Below, one piece after another: positions 24,466 to 34,194 of a stretch of 64,000 bases of DNA. The stretch spans positions 1 through 64,000 of the forward strand of contig JAOUIH010000003.1 in the NCBI GenBank assembly GCA_029884165.1. Reading direction: 5' to 3'. Origin of the DNA: Gammaproteobacteria bacterium. Lineage in GTDB: Bacteria; Pseudomonadota; Gammaproteobacteria; Steroidobacterales; Woeseiaceae. Below the pieces are notes generated by a model, which was given only the letters and a program-made list of their open reading frames with translations, searched no databases and had not been told where the DNA came from. Each line of letters begins with the position of its first letter. Position 1 is the stretch's first letter. Position numbers and translations under genes: made by a program.

Positions 24466-25839
24466 ATGGCAGCCGTTGAAAAGCGTTCCCGAAGCGAGTG
24501 GCAGGAACTGGACAGCGAGCACTACCTGCACCCGTTCACGGATCACAAGGACCTCGGCCGGAAGAAGAGCCGCATCATCACGCACGCCGACGGCGTTTAC
24601 ATCTACGACGCCGACGGCAACAAGATCCTGGACGGCATGTCGGGCCTGTGGTGCGTCAACGGTGGTTATGGCCGGCACGAACTCGTCGAAGCAGCGGCGG
24701 CGCAGCTCAGGGAACTGCCGTACTACAACAGCTTTTTCCAGTGTGCGCACCCGCCGTCGATCGAACTGGCCACGCGGCTCACCGCTGTAACCCAGCCCCA
24801 GTTCAACCGGGTTTTCTATACCGGCTCGGGATCGGAAGCGGTCGATACGATGATCCGCATCGTGCGTCGCTACTGGGAACTGCTCGACCGGCCCGAAAAG
24901 AAGGTCATGATCGCCCGGGTAAATGCCTATCACGGCTCCTCGATAGGCGGCACGAGCCTTGGTGGCATGAAGCTGCAGCGCGCCCAGGGCGGACCGCTGG
25001 TTCCGGGCTTCGAGCACATCGAGCAACCTTACTGGTTCGGCTCCGACAGGAAAATGCCGCCGGAAGAGTTTGGACGCTGGGCGGCCCGGCAGCTGGAAAA
25101 GAAGATCCAGGAAATCGGCGTCGACAAGGTTGCGGCTTTCGTCGGTGAACCCATCCAGGGCGCCGGCGGCGTGATCATTCCGCCGGAATCCTACTGGCCG
25201 GAAATCCAGCGGATCTGCGACGAGTACGGCATCCTGCTGATCACCGACGAGGTCATCTGCGGCTTCGGGCGGCTCGGGCACTGGTTCGGCGCCGATCGTT
25301 ACGGTGTCCGTCCCGACCTCATGACGTTTGCGAAAGGCGTCACCTTCGGTTACCTGCCGCTGGGCGGGGTGATGGTCGGCGACCGCGTCGCAGATGTGCT
25401 GATCGACAAAGGTGGCGAATTTTTCCACGGCTACACCTATTCGGGTCATCCTGCGTCCTGCGCGGTAGCACTGGAAACGCTGAATATCATCGAACGGGAG
25501 AAGCTGATCGAGCGGGTCCGCGACGACATAGGGCCATACCTGCAGAAGAAATGGGCCGGACTTGCAGAACATCCGATTGTCGGTGAGACACGCATGGTGG
25601 GCCTGATGGGTGCGCTCGAACTCGTCAGGGACAAGAAGACGCTGGAGCGCTTCGACCCGAACAAGGGCGTCGGCACGACCTGCCGTAATATTTGTGTTGC
25701 GAACGGCATCGTCATGCGCGCTGTCGGTGACACCATGGTCGCCGCACCGCCTTTCGTGCTGACCCGGACGGAAGCGGACGAGATGATCGAGAAGGCATGG
25801 AAATGCCTCGACCTGACGATGGCGGCCGCCAGGGCCTGA
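24466..25839 (+). CDS. spuC: Polyamine (putrescine/spermidine)-pyruvate aminotransferase, SpuC-like
   Basis: The 457-residue class III PLP aminotransferase moves an amino group from a polyamine to pyruvate, giving an amino-aldehyde and alanine. It has HPFTDHKDL at the front, the substrate-loop YYNSFFQCAHPP, the cofactor phosphate loop TGSGSEAVDTMIRIVRRYW, the DEVICGFGRLG Asp segment and the PLP lysine in MTFAKGVTFGYLPLGG. The start is ATG 24466 with GAAGGA upstream. In this operon it can replace the oxidase PuuB. No dedicated aldehyde dehydrogenase (PuuC/KauB) is visible nearby. Substrate choice among putrescine, cadaverine and spermidine is not decided by the sequence. Confidence 0.9.
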   Translation: MAAVEKRSRSEWQELDSEHYLHPFTDHKDLGRKKSRIITHADGVYIYDADGNKILDGMSGLWCVNGGYGRHELVEAAAAQLRELPYYNSFFQCAHPPSIELATRLTAVTQPQFNRVFYTGSGSEAVDTMIRIVRRYWELLDRPEKKVMIARVNAYHGSSIGGTSLGGMKLQRAQGGPLVPGFEHIEQPYWFGSDRKMPPEEFGRWAARQLEKKIQEIGVDKVAAFVGEPIQGAGGVIIPPESYWPEIQRICDEYGILLITDEVICGFGRLGHWFGADRYGVRPDLMTFAKGVTFGYLPLGGVMVGDRVADVLIDKGGEFFHGYTYSGHPASCAVALETLNIIEREKLIERVRDDIGPYLQKKWAGLAEHPIVGETRMVGLMGALELVRDKKTLERFDPNKGVGTTCRNICVANGIVMRAVGDTMVAAPPFVLTRTEADEMIEKAWKCLDLTMAAARA

Positions 25840-25859
25840 GCCGCGGCAGGAAGAGACCA

Positions 25860-26810
25860 GTGCCGGCGGAAGAAAAGGATCTCGACTCAGGCGCATTTCG
25901 CGAGTCGCTGTACGGGACGGTTTCCGAGCCGACTTTCGGCGGCGTCGTCTCATTCATGCGGCGGAAGTACAGCCGGAGCCTCGATGGCGTCGACCTGGTC
26001 GTCACCGGCGTGCCGCTCGATACGACGACGACGAACCGTCCGGGTGCGCGTTTCGGGCCGCGTGCCGTTCGCGCCGCGTCGACGATCATGGCCTGGGAAC
26101 GGCCCTACGGCATGGAATTCGATCCCTTCGATCGCCTGGCCGTTGTTGATTACGGCGATTGTTACCTCGATCTTGGCCGGCCCGAGTCGGTGCCGGCAGC
26201 GATAGAGGAGCATGCGGCGAAGATCATCGGGCAAGGCGCCGGCCTGCTGACGCTGGGTGGCGATCACTTCATCGCCTGGCCGCTGATGAGGGCACACGCC
26301 AGTAAATTCGGCGCGCCGCTCGCGCTGCTCCACTTCGATGCACACAGCGACACCTGGTCCGACGACGCAGGGCGCGTCAGCCACGGCACGATGTTTTACC
26401 ACGGCGTCCGGGACGGCACGATCGATGCGGCAAACTCTGTGCAGATCGGGCTGCGCACTCATAACCCCGACACGATGGGTTTCAACATCCTGACCGCCCC
26501 CTGGGTACACGAGCGCGGCGTTGACGCCGTCGTTCGCGAGGTCCGGAAGATCATCGGGAATCGCCCGGTATACGTCAGCTTCGATATCGATTGCCTGGAC
26601 CCGAGCGCAGCGCCCGGGACCGGCACGCCCGTATGCGGCGGGCTCTCCAGCCACCAGGCCATGAGTATCCTGCGCGGCCTCCGTGGCATGGACGTCATCG
26701 GGATGGACGTCGTCGAAGTAGCGCCGGCCTACGACGTCGGCGAAATCACTGCGCTGGCGGCCGCCCACGTTGCGATGGAACTCGTCTGCCTGTACGCGAG
26801 CCGCGGCTGA
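25860..26810 (+). CDS. speB: Agmatinase
   Basis: This binuclear manganese ureohydrolase converts agmatine to putrescine and urea. The protein is 316 residues from GTG 25860, which follows GGCAGGAAGAG; an upstream in-frame ATG at 25797 would overlap the aminotransferase. The metal ligands are visible in GGDHFIAWPLMRA, HFDAHSDTWSD and SFDIDCLDPSAAPGTGTPVCGG, and the sequence tracks E. coli SpeB along its length (VGMDVVEVAPAYD-type end: IGMDVVEVAPAYDVGEITALAAA). It sits 20 bases after spuC, so agmatine enters directly into the polyamine catabolic route. No arginine decarboxylase is in the window. Confidence 0.95.
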   Translation: MPAEEKDLDSGAFRESLYGTVSEPTFGGVVSFMRRKYSRSLDGVDLVVTGVPLDTTTTNRPGARFGPRAVRAASTIMAWERPYGMEFDPFDRLAVVDYGDCYLDLGRPESVPAAIEEHAAKIIGQGAGLLTLGGDHFIAWPLMRAHASKFGAPLALLHFDAHSDTWSDDAGRVSHGTMFYHGVRDGTIDAANSVQIGLRTHNPDTMGFNILTAPWVHERGVDAVVREVRKIIGNRPVYVSFDIDCLDPSAAPGTGTPVCGGLSSHQAMSILRGLRGMDVIGMDVVEVAPAYDVGEITALAAAHVAMELVCLYASRG

Positions 26811-26831
26811 CGCCGCGACTCCCGGCGGAGC

Positions 26832-27377
26832 TCAGAAACTCGGCGGCGTGCAGGCCGAGACGATGACGCAGACCTCCGGTCCCGGATTGCGGAACCGGTG
26901 CGGCAGCCGGCTGTTGAAGTGGTAGGCGTCGCCGACGCCGAGAACCCGCACCTGCTCCGCTACCGTCATTTCGATCCGGCCCTGGATCACGATGCCCCCT
27001 TCCTCGGAGTCGTGGCTCAGCATCGACTGGCCGGTATCGGCCCCGGGCTCGTAGCGTTCGTACAGGATTTGCAGCCGGCTGTCCGACAGGTCGCCGCCGA
27101 CCTGCAGGTAGTTGATCGGGCCGCGGCTTATGCTGGAGAGTTCGTCCTTGCCGTAGAAGTACCTGTCCGGCCTGCGGTTCTCCTCGGAGAAGAACTGGGC
27201 GAAGGAGATGCCCATCGCATCCAGGATCCGCTTCAGCAATCCCATCGACGGATCCGTGCGATTGTGCTCGATGAGCGAAATCGTCGCGTTGGAAACGCCG
27301 GCGCGGGCGGCCAGCTGGCGCTGGGACAGCCCGAGCCGCGTACGCAGTGCCTTCAGCCGGGGCGCGATGTCCTGCAT
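26832..27377 (-). CDS. puuR: PuuR-like transcriptional repressor (XRE helix-turn-helix plus cupin)
   Basis: The 181-residue regulator has an N-terminal HTH (residues about 6-60: LKALRTRLGLSQRQLAARAG followed by VSNATISLIEHNRTDPSM) and a C-terminal cupin domain (about 100-175, HDSEEGGIVIQGRIEMTV, GDAYHFNSRLPHRFRNPG). Length and layout match E. coli PuuR (185 residues), the putrescine-responsive repressor of puu genes. The start is ATG 27377; an upstream extension to 27443 lies in the AT-rich promoter region and has no HTH similarity. It converges on speB and is divergent from the beta-alanine transaminase gene. It is the likely regulator of both sides. Confidence 0.88.
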   Translation of the reverse strand: MQDIAPRLKALRTRLGLSQRQLAARAGVSNATISLIEHNRTDPSMGLLKRILDAMGISFAQFFSEENRRPDRYFYGKDELSSISRGPINYLQVGGDLSDSRLQILYERYEPGADTGQSMLSHDSEEGGIVIQGRIEMTVAEQVRVLGVGDAYHFNSRLPHRFRNPGPEVCVIVSACTPPSF

Positions 27378-27723
27378 GCGGGTACTCCATGTTGAATTGT
27401 TTAATATTCCGAACGATCTTGCACTGAAGTTACAAAAAATCAATGAATTAAATAGTCATATTTAAATATTGTTAACTAATCAGGCCTGGAGTAGGCTGGG
27501 CGGCCAAGCGTTGCGGGGCAGCCGGACGAAGCCCTGCGGCGCCGGCGACCGTCCGTACGCCGCTTTTGCTCGACTGTCCGCCGAATGCCGCCGCGCCGTC
27601 CCCATACGCAAGCGGACGACGCGAAGTCGGCCGGGTGGCGACGGCTCGCGCGTCGATTGATGGATTCGGGCCAGGATCGGCCGGACAGCATTCACATTTG
27701 GCTCCGCATTTCGGAGAGGGATC
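27378..27723. promoter_or_regulatory. Divergent control region with an AT-rich island and a long leader
   Basis: This 346-base gap separates puuR from the beta-alanine transaminase gene. The first 100 bases (27380-27480) are strikingly AT-rich against a GC-rich background. They contain a palindrome TTAAATA-gtca-TATTTAA at 27448-27465 and a looser GAAT...ATTC pair at 27394-27409. These fit promoters and repressor sites for both directions. Bases 27481-27723 are GC-rich again and would be a long 5' leader of the transaminase gene. They hold a small open frame (27469-27660) with no family resemblance. I found no recognisable riboswitch. Confidence 0.5.
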
Positions 27724-29061
27724 ATGACCGACAACACCGCCAGACAGCTTCAACCCGACCTGCCCGATCTCCAGTCCTACTGGATGCCGTTTACGGGCAA
27801 TCGTTACTTCAAGAAGAACCCGCGACTGATATCGCGTGCCGAAGGAATGTATTGCTGGACGCACGATGGGCACAAGTTGCTGGACGCGGTTGCCGGCCTG
27901 TGGTGTTGCAACGCCGGCCACTGCCATCCGAAGATCGTCGAGGCGATCCAGTCCCAGGCGGCGACACTGGATTACGCGATGGCCTTCCAGCTTGGCCACC
28001 CCAGGGTCTTCGAGCTGGCCAACAAGGTCACGGCGATTGCGCCGGAGGGGCTCGACTACGCGTTCTTCGTCAATTCCGGCTCCGAGGCCGTCGATACGGC
28101 GCTGAAGATTGCGCTCGCCTACCACCGGCTCCGGGGGGATGGTGCACGCACGCGCCTGATAGGCCGCGAGCGCGGCTACCACGGCGTCGGCTTCGGAGGC
28201 ATATCGGTCGGCGGGATCTCGCCGAATCGCAAGATGTTCGGCGCGATGTTGCCGGGGGTCGACCACCTCCCGCATACGCACCACCTGGAGCACAATGCGT
28301 TTTCGCGCGGCTTGCCGGAGTGGGGCGCGCACCTGGCGGACGAGCTGGAGAACATCATCAACCTGCACGATCCGTCGACGATCGCGGCCGTGATCGTCGA
28401 GCCGATTGCGGGGTCTGCAGGCGTGCTGCTGCCCCCCAAGGGCTACCTGCAGAAGCTGCGCGATATCACGTCGAAACACGGCATCCTGCTGATCTTCGAC
28501 GAGGTCATCTGCGGATTCGGGCGCACGGGCGACGCGTTTGCATCGTCGCGTTTCGACATTACGCCGGACCTCATGACCGTCGCGAAGGGACTTACGAGCG
28601 GTACGGTACCGATGGGCGCGGTATTGGCCAAGAGCGAGATCTACGACACGTTCATGACGGGGCCCGAAGGAGCGATCGAGTTCTTCCACGGTTACACCTA
28701 TTCGGGTCATCCCCTCGCCGCGGCCGCGGGTTGCGCCACGATGGATGTCTACGCAGAGGAGGGACTGTTCGAGCGGGCCCGGTCGATGGAGAAGACATTT
28801 GAGGATGCGCTGCACAGTTTGAAGGGCGAGCCTAACGTCATCGACGTACGCAACTTTGGCCTGATCGGCGCGGTCGAGCTGGCGCCGATCGGCGGCCAGC
28901 CGACGAAGCGGGCGCTGAGCGTTTTCAGGCACTGCTACGACAACGGCGTGATCATCCGGACGACCGGGGACACGCTGGCGTTTTCGCCGCCGCTGGTCAT
29001 CGAGGAACGGCAGCTCGAAACGGTCGTGGACGCGGTCCGGAACGCCTTGCGGGCACAATAG
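27724..29061 (+). CDS. Omega-amino acid (beta-alanine)-pyruvate transaminase
   Basis: The 445-residue class III PLP transaminase opens with QSYWMPFTGNRYFKKNPRL, typical of the beta-alanine:pyruvate group. It has the phosphate loop FVNSGSEAVDTALKIALAYH, RGYHGVGFGGISVGG, DEVICGFGRTG and the PLP lysine in MTVAKGLTSGTVPMGA. It would convert beta-alanine plus pyruvate to malonate semialdehyde plus alanine. The next gene, a CoA-acylating semialdehyde dehydrogenase, uses that product. Beta-alanine arises from spermidine breakdown (via 3-aminopropanal), linking this pair to the upstream polyamine genes. The start is ATG 27724 after GGAGAGGG. Confidence 0.9.
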   Translation: MTDNTARQLQPDLPDLQSYWMPFTGNRYFKKNPRLISRAEGMYCWTHDGHKLLDAVAGLWCCNAGHCHPKIVEAIQSQAATLDYAMAFQLGHPRVFELANKVTAIAPEGLDYAFFVNSGSEAVDTALKIALAYHRLRGDGARTRLIGRERGYHGVGFGGISVGGISPNRKMFGAMLPGVDHLPHTHHLEHNAFSRGLPEWGAHLADELENIINLHDPSTIAAVIVEPIAGSAGVLLPPKGYLQKLRDITSKHGILLIFDEVICGFGRTGDAFASSRFDITPDLMTVAKGLTSGTVPMGAVLAKSEIYDTFMTGPEGAIEFFHGYTYSGHPLAAAAGCATMDVYAEEGLFERARSMEKTFEDALHSLKGEPNVIDVRNFGLIGAVELAPIGGQPTKRALSVFRHCYDNGVIIRTTGDTLAFSPPLVIEERQLETVVDAVRNALRAQ

Positions 29062-29104
29062 GCAAGACTCGAACAGCGGTAAGCAGGAAAGACGGGGCAG
29101 GATC

Positions 29105-30622
29105 ATGGCAGAAAAGGCAAGCGCAGTTCAGGCGATACGCAAAATAGGCAACTGGATCGGCGGCGAAATGGTATTCCCGAAGGCCGGTCGCACGGGGCCC
29201 GTGCACGATTCTGCGACGGGCCAGCCTTGCGCGACGGTGCTGATGTCGGCCGAGGAAGACGCGCGCAAAGCAGTTGCCGCCGCCGCCGCCGCGTTCCCGG
29301 CCTGGTCACGGACGCCGGTGCTGCGCCGGGCGCGCGTCATGTTTCGCTTCAAGGAGCTGATCGAGCGCGATCGTGCGGAGATGGCTGCCCTGGTGACGCA
29401 GGAGCATGGCAAGGTTCTGCACGATGCTGACGGTTCCATCCAGCGTGGGCTCGAGGTCGTCGAATTTGCCTGCGGCATGCCGCACCTCATCAAGGGCGAA
29501 TACAGCGAGCAGGTCGGCACGGGTGTCGACAGTTACTCGATGCGGCAGCCGCTCGGTGTCTGCGCGGGCATCACGCCATTCAACTTTCCTGCGATGGTGC
29601 CGATGTGGATGTTTCCCATGGCGATTACCTGCGGCAATACGTTCGTGCTGAAGCCCTCGGAAAAGGATCCGAGCCTGTCGCTGAAGATGGCCGAGCTCCT
29701 TACGGAGGCCGGACTTCCGGACGGCGTATTCAACGTCGTGCAGGGCGATCACGTCGCGGTGAATGCGCTGCTCGGTGACGAACGCGTGCAGGCGGTCAGT
29801 TTCGTCGGCTCGACGCCGGTCGCCGAATACATCTACCGGACGGCTGCGGAGAACGGCAAGCGCGTCCAGGCCCTGGGCGGCGCGAAAAACCACCTCGTCG
29901 TCATGCCGGATGCGGACATGGACCAGGCCGCGGACGCGCTCCTTGGCGCCGCCTATGGATCTGCGGGCGAACGCTGCATGGCTATTTCGGCCGCCGTCAC
30001 GGTCGGTGATGCGGCCGAGCGGCTGCTGGAGAAGCTGTTGCCGAGGATCGAGGCACTCAAGGTGGGGCCCGGCACTGACAATTCGAACGACATGGGACCC
30101 CTGATCACTGCCGAGCACCGCGACAAGGTGCGTTCCTATATCGACCTCGGCGAGAAAGAAGGCGCCAGGGTCCTCGTCGACGGCCGGCGTCACCCGGTGA
30201 CCCGGCTGCCGGGTTATTTCCTCGGCCCGACGCTGCTCGACCACGCGACACAGGAGATGCGGGTTTACCGGGAGGAGATCTTCGGCCCGGTGCTGACGCT
30301 GACGCGGGTGCCGAGCTTCGATGCGGCAATCGACCTCGTTAATGCGCACGAGTACGGCAACGGTACTGCGATCTTTACCCGCGACGGGGATGCGGCCCGC
30401 GAATACGTCTCCCGGATCCAGGTAGGTATGGTCGGGGTCAACGTCCCGATCCCGGTGCCGCTTGCATTCCACAGCTTCGGCGGCTGGAAGCGATCTTTGT
30501 TCGGTGACACGGCGGCCTACGGCATGGAAGGTGTGCGTTTCTATACGCGCCTGAAGACCGTGACGTCGCGTTGGCCGACCGGGATCCGCGCCGGCGCGGA
30601 ATTCTCGATGCCGACGATGTAA
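29105..30622 (+). CDS. mmsA: Malonate/methylmalonate-semialdehyde dehydrogenase (CoA-acylating)
   Basis: The 505-residue NAD-dependent aldehyde dehydrogenase converts malonate semialdehyde to acetyl-CoA (or methylmalonate semialdehyde to propionyl-CoA). The family-specific PFNFPAMVPMWMFPMAI segment, the nucleotide loop VSFVGSTPVAEYIY and the catalytic Cys in YGSAGERCMAIS mark it as MmsA-type. The C-terminal half includes EEIFGPVLTLTRV and FGGWKRSLFGD. The start is ATG 29105, 43 bases after the transaminase gene, making a two-step beta-alanine-to-acetyl-CoA module. Valine catabolism is the alternative role, but no other valine genes are here. Confidence 0.95.
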   Translation: MAEKASAVQAIRKIGNWIGGEMVFPKAGRTGPVHDSATGQPCATVLMSAEEDARKAVAAAAAAFPAWSRTPVLRRARVMFRFKELIERDRAEMAALVTQEHGKVLHDADGSIQRGLEVVEFACGMPHLIKGEYSEQVGTGVDSYSMRQPLGVCAGITPFNFPAMVPMWMFPMAITCGNTFVLKPSEKDPSLSLKMAELLTEAGLPDGVFNVVQGDHVAVNALLGDERVQAVSFVGSTPVAEYIYRTAAENGKRVQALGGAKNHLVVMPDADMDQAADALLGAAYGSAGERCMAISAAVTVGDAAERLLEKLLPRIEALKVGPGTDNSNDMGPLITAEHRDKVRSYIDLGEKEGARVLVDGRRHPVTRLPGYFLGPTLLDHATQEMRVYREEIFGPVLTLTRVPSFDAAIDLVNAHEYGNGTAIFTRDGDAAREYVSRIQVGMVGVNVPIPVPLAFHSFGGWKRSLFGDTAAYGMEGVRFYTRLKTVTSRWPTGIRAGAEFSMPTM

Positions 30623-30660
30623 CATACGGGCCTTGTCGGGGCCATCGGGGGATCGGGCGA

Positions 30661-31221
30661 GTGGAAATTCAGGGCGAATACCTGATAGCCGGCCCGCGCG
30701 AACGCGTCTGGGATGCGCTCAACGACGTCGACATATTGCGGGAATGCATCCCGGGTTGCGAATCCCTCGAAAGAGTGAGCGACTCGGAACTCCAGGCCGT
30801 CGTCATGGCGGCAATCGGGCCAGTCAAGGCACGCTTCAATACGAAGATTACGCTGGAGAACCTGCGGCCCCCCGAGAGCTATACGATGGTCGGCGAGAGC
30901 AAGGGGGGCGCAGCCGGCTTCGGGCGTGGCACCGCCACCGTCACCCTGACCGAGTCGGTCGATTCGACGGAACTACATTACAGCGCGGATTTCAGGGTAG
31001 GTGGCAAGCTTGCGCAGGTGGGCTCGCGGCTGGTGCTCGGCGCTACCCGCAAGATTGCGGACGATTTTTTCGGCAGCTTTTCGCGCAAACTCGACGCCGG
31101 GGCAGTGCGGGTGGAGGTGCACGGGGGGGCGGGCCGGCAACCTGCGCCAGCATCGAGGACCTGGCTGGCTATAGGGGCCGCGTTGCTGGTGTTGCTGATC
31201 TGGTGGTTTTTGTTACGCTAG
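30661..31221 (+). CDS. coxG: CoxG-like SRPBCC protein with C-terminal membrane anchor
   Basis: The 186-residue carbon monoxide dehydrogenase subunit G-type protein has the family opening [20 protein letters not shown] and the [15 protein letters not shown] block. The core shows [13 protein letters not shown], then a final hydrophobic helix ([19 protein letters not shown]). CoxG has been linked to attachment of CO dehydrogenase to the membrane and transfer of electrons to quinones. The hydrophobic tail fits that. It starts at GTG 30661. Earlier in-frame starts overlap mmsA. It leads the cox-type operon, 69 bases before coxS. Confidence 0.88.
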   Translation: MEIQGEYLIAGPRERVWDALNDVDILRECIPGCESLERVSDSELQAVVMAAIGPVKARFNTKITLENLRPPESYTMVGESKGGAAGFGRGTATVTLTESVDSTELHYSADFRVGGKLAQVGSRLVLGATRKIADDFFGSFSRKLDAGAVRVEVHGGAGRQPAPASRTWLAIGAALLVLLIWWFLLR

Positions 31222-31290
31222 TCGACCGCGTCCGATCGAGCCCTGGTCCGGTGCCGGCGCACAACAACAAGATCTCGAGAGGGTAAGCTC

Positions 31291-31764
31291 ATGACGGTAA
31301 CCGTCTCTTTCGTACTCAATGGCGAGGATGTAAGCGTGGATGTGGAGCCGCGCACGCTGCTGGTCGAGGCATTGCGGGACAGGCTGCGTCGAACCGGTAC
31401 CCACGTAGGCTGCGATACGAGCCAGTGCGGGGCCTGTGTCGTGCACGTCGACGGCCGCTCGGTCAAGAGTTGCAGCATGCTCGCGGTACAGGCCGAGGGG
31501 GCCGAGGTCGTGACAATCGAGGGACTGGCCAAGGGCGGCAGGCTGCACCCGATGCAGGAAGCGTTCCGGGAGCACCATGGATTACAGTGCGGTTTCTGTA
31601 CACCGGGCATGATCATGAGTGCGCTGGACCTGGTAAGCCAGAACCCCGACCCCGACGAGAACCAGATCCGGCACTGGCTCGAGGGAAACCTGTGCCGCTG
31701 CACCGGCTACCAGAATATCGTCAGGGCCATCAAGGCAGGCGCGCAGGCCATGCGGTCCGCGTGA
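31291..31764 (+). CDS. coxS: CO dehydrogenase-like small subunit, two [2Fe-2S] clusters
   Basis: The 157-residue electron-transfer subunit belongs to the xanthine oxidase family. The plant-ferredoxin-type cluster ligands are in [21 protein letters not shown], and the second, helical cluster is in CGFCTPGM with [10 protein letters not shown]. The start is ATG 31291. The gene order S-L-M, with the small subunit first, is the order known for form II CO dehydrogenase-like clusters, not the M-S-L order of true form I CODH. Confidence 0.95.
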   Translation: MTVTVSFVLNGEDVSVDVEPRTLLVEALRDRLRRTGTHVGCDTSQCGACVVHVDGRSVKSCSMLAVQAEGAEVVTIEGLAKGGRLHPMQEAFREHHGLQCGFCTPGMIMSALDLVSQNPDPDENQIRHWLEGNLCRCTGYQNIVRAIKAGAQAMRSA

Positions 31765-31803
31765 AACTCGCATAGAACGCTGAATTCGAACGGGGGATCG
31801 GCT

Positions 31804-34173
31804 ATGGCTGAAAACGGCATCGGGGTCGCGGTCAGGCGCAAGGAAGACCGTCGATTCATTACGGGGGCCGGGCGTTACACGGACGACATCAACCGGCCGG
31901 ACCAGCTCTATGCATATATCCTGCGTTCGCCGCTGGCGCACGCGCGCATCAACGCCATTGAAACGGCTGCGGCGCTCGCGGCACCGGGCGTCGTTGCGGT
32001 GTTCACGGGCGCCGACATGGCGGCTGACGGCGTAGGGGGGCTGCCTTGCGGCTGGGGCGTCGCGAACAAGGACGGCTCGCCCATGGTCGAGCCGACCCAC
32101 CCGTGCATGGTCGTCGACCGTGTTCGCTATGTCGGCGACCAGGTCGCCACCGTGCTGGCTCGCACACGGGCAGCGGCCAAGGATGCCGCCGAGCTGATCG
32201 AAGTCGACTACGAGGAATTGCCATCCGTTACCGATATTCACTCGGCCACCGCGGATGATGCGCCGCTGGTCTGGGACGAGGCGCCCGGCAACGTCTGCTA
32301 CGACTGGGCCATCGGTGATGCCCGGGCAGTCGATGCCGCGTTCGAAAAGGCGGACCGGGTTGTAAGCATCGACGTCGTCAATAACCGGCTGATCCCGAAT
32401 GCGATGGAGCCGCGCGCGGCTATCGGCGAATACGACGAGGCGACCGGCGACTACACGCTGTACACGACCAGCCAGAATCCGCACGTCATCCGGCTGCTGA
32501 TGGGGGCTTACGTGCTCGGGATACCGGAGCACAAGCTCCGTGTCGTCGCGCCGGACGTCGGCGGCGGCTTCGGCTCGAAGATTTTTCATTACGCCGAGGA
32601 AGCGATAGTCACCTGGGCTGCGAAGCGCGTCGGGCGGCCGGTAAAGTGGACCGCCGATCGCAGCGAGTCTTTCATCAGCGATGCTCACGGGCGGGATCAC
32701 GTGTCGCACGCCGAACTCGCGCTCAGCGACGAGGGCGACTTCCTCGCTCTGCGGGTCCGGACCAGGGCGAACCTCGGCGCCTACCTGTCGACGTTTGCAC
32801 CATCCGTACCAACCTATCTTTATGCCACGCTGCTTGCCGGCACCTACAAGACGCCGGCGATTTACGCCGAAGTGAAGTCCGTGTTCACGAATACGGTGCC
32901 GGTCGACGCCTACCGCGGCGCCGGACGTCCCGAAGCCAGCTACCTTCTGGAACGCCTGGTCGACAAAGCCGCGCGCGTCACCGGCATCGGGCCGATCGAA
33001 CTTCGCCGCCGTAACTTCATCGATCCCGACAGCTTTCCGTACCAGACGCCGGTGGCCCTGGAATACGACACGGGCGATTACGATGCGTGTCTCGCGAAGG
33101 CCCTCGAAATCGCCGATTACGCAGGTTTCGACCGGCGCCGCAAGGAATCTGCGGAACGCGGCAAGCTGCGCGGCATCGGAATTGCGACCTACATTGAAGC
33201 CTGCGGCATTGCTCCGTCAAACGTTGCGGGTGCGCTGGGCGCACGCGCCGGCCTGTACGAAGTCGGCACGATACGCGTCAATCCGACCGGCTCGGTCACG
33301 GTGCTGACCGGGTCGCACAGTCACGGCCAGGGCCACGAAACGACCTTCGCCCAGTTGGTTACCGAAGCGCTCGGCGTCGACATCGACAATGTCGACGTCG
33401 TCCACGGCGACACGGCCAAGATTCCGTTTGGCATGGGCACGTATGGCTCGCGCTCCCTGGCCGTCGGCGGCATGGCCCTGATGGCTGCTCTTGACAAGGT
33501 CAAGGCGAAGTCGAAAAAGATCGCCGCGCACCTGCTCGAGGCGTCGGACGAAGATATCGAGTTCAAGGACGGCAAGCTGACCGTTGCAGGTACCGACCGG
33601 TCGGTCTCGTTCGGCGAGGTGGCGCTCGCGGCCTACGTGCCGCACAACTACCCGCTCGATATCCTCGAACCCGGACTCGAGGAGACGGCATTTTACGATC
33701 CGAAGAATTTCACTTTCCCTGCCGGCTGCCACATAGCGGAAGTCGAGATTGACCCGGATACGGGAGTGACCGAAGTGCTGAACTTCGTGGCCGCCGACGA
33801 TTTCGGTCGAATCGTCAATCCTATGATTGTCGAGGGCCAGGTACACGGCGGCGTCGTTCAGGGTATCGGTCAGGCCCTCTACGAGCAGTGCGTCTACGAT
33901 CCCGAATCGGGCCAGTTGCTGACGGGGTCCATGATGGACTATTGCATGCCCAAGGCCGATAACGTGCCGAGGCTCGAGGTTGCCACCAACACGACGCTCT
34001 GCACGCACAATGCGCTCGGCGTCAAGGGTGCGGGCGAGGCGGGCGCGATCGGCGCTACGCCGGCCGTAATCAACGCGGTCGTCGACGCGCTGTCCGGGAT
34101 AGGCGTCGACGATGTGCCGATACCGGCGACGCCGGAACGGGTCTGGCAGGCCATCCGGCAGGCAGCGGCCTGA
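31804..34173 (+). CDS. coxL: Form II CO dehydrogenase-like large subunit (molybdenum hydroxylase)
   Basis: The 789-residue molybdopterin-binding catalytic subunit has the active-site loop AYRGAGRPE (Ala369-Arg375). This is the form II signature; true CO-oxidising form I enzymes carry AYXCSFR with a Cys. Other landmarks are [43 protein letters not shown] and the catalytic Glu in [13 protein letters not shown]. The substrate is therefore uncertain and could be an aldehyde, purine or other N-heterocycle. The cofactor is probably the cytosine-dinucleotide form. The start is ATG 31804. Confidence 0.93.
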   Translation: MAENGIGVAVRRKEDRRFITGAGRYTDDINRPDQLYAYILRSPLAHARINAIETAAALAAPGVVAVFTGADMAADGVGGLPCGWGVANKDGSPMVEPTHPCMVVDRVRYVGDQVATVLARTRAAAKDAAELIEVDYEELPSVTDIHSATADDAPLVWDEAPGNVCYDWAIGDARAVDAAFEKADRVVSIDVVNNRLIPNAMEPRAAIGEYDEATGDYTLYTTSQNPHVIRLLMGAYVLGIPEHKLRVVAPDVGGGFGSKIFHYAEEAIVTWAAKRVGRPVKWTADRSESFISDAHGRDHVSHAELALSDEGDFLALRVRTRANLGAYLSTFAPSVPTYLYATLLAGTYKTPAIYAEVKSVFTNTVPVDAYRGAGRPEASYLLERLVDKAARVTGIGPIELRRRNFIDPDSFPYQTPVALEYDTGDYDACLAKALEIADYAGFDRRRKESAERGKLRGIGIATYIEACGIAPSNVAGALGARAGLYEVGTIRVNPTGSVTVLTGSHSHGQGHETTFAQLVTEALGVDIDNVDVVHGDTAKIPFGMGTYGSRSLAVGGMALMAALDKVKAKSKKIAAHLLEASDEDIEFKDGKLTVAGTDRSVSFGEVALAAYVPHNYPLDILEPGLEETAFYDPKNFTFPAGCHIAEVEIDPDTGVTEVLNFVAADDFGRIVNPMIVEGQVHGGVVQGIGQALYEQCVYDPESGQLLTGSMMDYCMPKADNVPRLEVATNTTLCTHNALGVKGAGEAGAIGATPAVINAVVDALSGIGVDDVPIPATPERVWQAIRQAAA

Positions 34174-34194
34174 AGAGCTGCAGAGGAAGCTGAC

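Noticed and set aside
27469-27660. Small plus-strand open frame in the gap before the transaminase gene
   Set aside because: Its Arg-rich translation has no similarity to any family I know, and it lies in a GC-rich leader where open frames are expected by chance.
31804-34173. True (form I) carbon monoxide dehydrogenase
   Set aside because: The active-site loop is AYRGAGR, without the copper-binding Cys of the form I AYXCSFR loop, and the gene order is S-L-M.
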